Source: Echinicola pacifica DSM 19836
Lineage (GTDB): Bacteria; Bacteroidota; Bacteroidia; Cytophagales; Cyclobacteriaceae
Length of the DNA: 34,275 bases
NCBI RefSeq assembly: GCF_000373245.1
Contig: NZ_KB890744.1
Coordinates: forward strand, 1-34,275
Direction: 5' to 3'
The first letter of the stretch is position 1. Each line of letters opens with the position of its first letter. Positions 33,728-34,275 of the stretch are shown piece after piece. Below the pieces are notes generated by a model. It was not told the origin of the DNA and made no database searches. It saw only the letters and a list, made by a program, of their open reading frames with translations. The position numbers and the translations under genes were made by a program.

Positions 33728-34275
33728 CTAGCCAATGGTTTCATTCATTTTTTCGGCGTACTTCCCAGGGCTGACCTCATATTTATCCTTAAAAATCTTA
33801 GCAAAGTGAGTACGGCTCTTAAAGCCAGTCATCATAAACACCTCACTTACGGTATATTGCTCCTGATACAGCATCTGAGCGGCTTTCTTTAACCTATAGT
33901 TTTTCAGTAATTCATAGGGAGTTTGACCGGTCAGGGCTTTTACTTTTTGGTAAAAATGGGTTCTGTTGAGGTAGAGTTCTTTGGAAAAAGAATTAAGATC
34001 CAAATCCTGATTATCGAGGTTCTTATCGATCAGCGAATACAATTTGTCCACAAAAGCATGGTCATTGCTTTCCTCTTTGGTGATGGTAAGCGGAAGATCA
34101 ATCTCAAATCTTTTTCTGATCTGATATCGGGAATTCAGCAATGCTTCTATTCGCACCAGCAGATGGGTCTTCTCAAATGGCTTATGGACATAGGCATCTG
34201 CACCACCCTCATAACCTTTCAGTTTGTCATGCTCCGTCTGGCTAGCGGTTAGCAAAAGCACAGGAATATGGCTGG
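33728..34275 (-). CDS. C-terminal part of a hybrid two-component regulator with an AraC-type DNA-binding domain
   Basis: The frame runs off the right edge of the window, so only the last 180 or so residues are visible. It begins in a receiver domain (SHIPVLLLTASQTEHDKLKG, then GGADAYVHKPFEKTHLLVRI, with the conserved Thr and the Lys-Pro pair). A linker of about 50 residues follows, then an AraC-type domain (LDLNSFSKELYLNRTHFYQK, TGQTPYELLKNYRLKKAAQM, VSEVFMMTGFKSRTHFAKIF). This order is typical of the C-terminus of Bacteroidota hybrid sensors that combine a sensor, kinase, receiver and AraC domain and control nearby glycan genes. Its target is probably outside the window to the right, but control of genes here cannot be excluded. 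A stand-alone response regulator is the alternative. Confidence 0.85.
   Translation of the reverse strand, partial: SHIPVLLLTASQTEHDKLKGYEGGADAYVHKPFEKTHLLVRIEALLNSRYQIRKRFEIDLPLTITKEESNDHAFVDKLYSLIDKNLDNQDLDLNSFSKELYLNRTHFYQKVKALTGQTPYELLKNYRLKKAAQMLYQEQYTVSEVFMMTGFKSRTHFAKIFKDKYEVSPGKYAEKMNETIG

Noticed and set aside
1-34275. CRISPR array, tRNA or rRNA genes
   Set aside because: I saw no regularly spaced repeats and no tRNA- or rRNA-like sequence on either strand by eye; a tRNAscan/Infernal run would settle it.

Overview
The window looks like a chromosome segment of a Bacteroidota bacterium, probably Cytophagales and close to Cyclobacteriaceae (Algoriphagus-like). Grounds: a SusC/SusD pair, many lipoproteins with a Cys-ending signal peptide, TonB-dependent receptors with a CarboxypepD-like N-terminal domain, a hybrid two-component regulator ending in an AraC domain, DUF4221 and six-bladed-propeller lipoproteins, and promoter elements of the Bacteroidota type (TTG, about 19-20 nt, TAnnTTTG). 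The genus is an inference. Almost every gene is on the minus strand.

Bases 1-8600 are an AT-rich, decaying accessory region. It opens with a deleted IS3-type insertion sequence. Next come an intact six-bladed-propeller lipoprotein and two tandem DUF4221 lipoproteins. Around them lies debris: two C39-peptidase fragments of peptide-exporting ABC transporters, a DUF6252-like lipoprotein with a frameshift and a stop, the tail of a TraB/GumN protein with a stop, the start of a medium-chain dehydrogenase, and a 65-bp tail of a third DUF4221 gene. I read this as the ruin of a peptide export and surface-lipoprotein locus.

Bases 8660-10890 hold a compact nitric-oxide detoxification unit: cupin, Rrf2-family (NsrR-like) regulator with three Cys, and flavohemoprotein Hmp. 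A perfect 42-bp palindrome overlaps the cupin promoter, and a degenerate copy sits inside the hmp promoter. This defines a candidate operator with TTTGTCCTTTATT half-sites.

Bases 11120-16960 are a small glycan-utilisation locus, SusC-SusD-GH130, with a 12-bp LacI-like palindrome upstream of susC.

Bases 17580-22000 carry a predicted metal (probably zinc) acquisition locus: a ZnuD-like TonB receptor, two DUF4625 lipoproteins and a His-rich lipoprotein. Three 7-1-7 palindromes of the form TGCAACAnTGTTGCA, typical of Fur-family repressors, lie upstream of the receptor (two) and the His-rich lipoprotein (one).

Bases 22385-27700 hold a sulfatase, an SGNH hydrolase, a Tat-signal haloacid-dehalogenase-like protein, and a TetR regulator with an AhpD-like protein, flanked by a 23-bp repeated element. 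Bases 27841-32995 are an iron/xenosiderophore uptake locus built like XusABC (TonB receptor, DUF4374 lipoprotein, PepSY membrane protein) with a Fur-like box. The window ends inside a hybrid two-component regulator.
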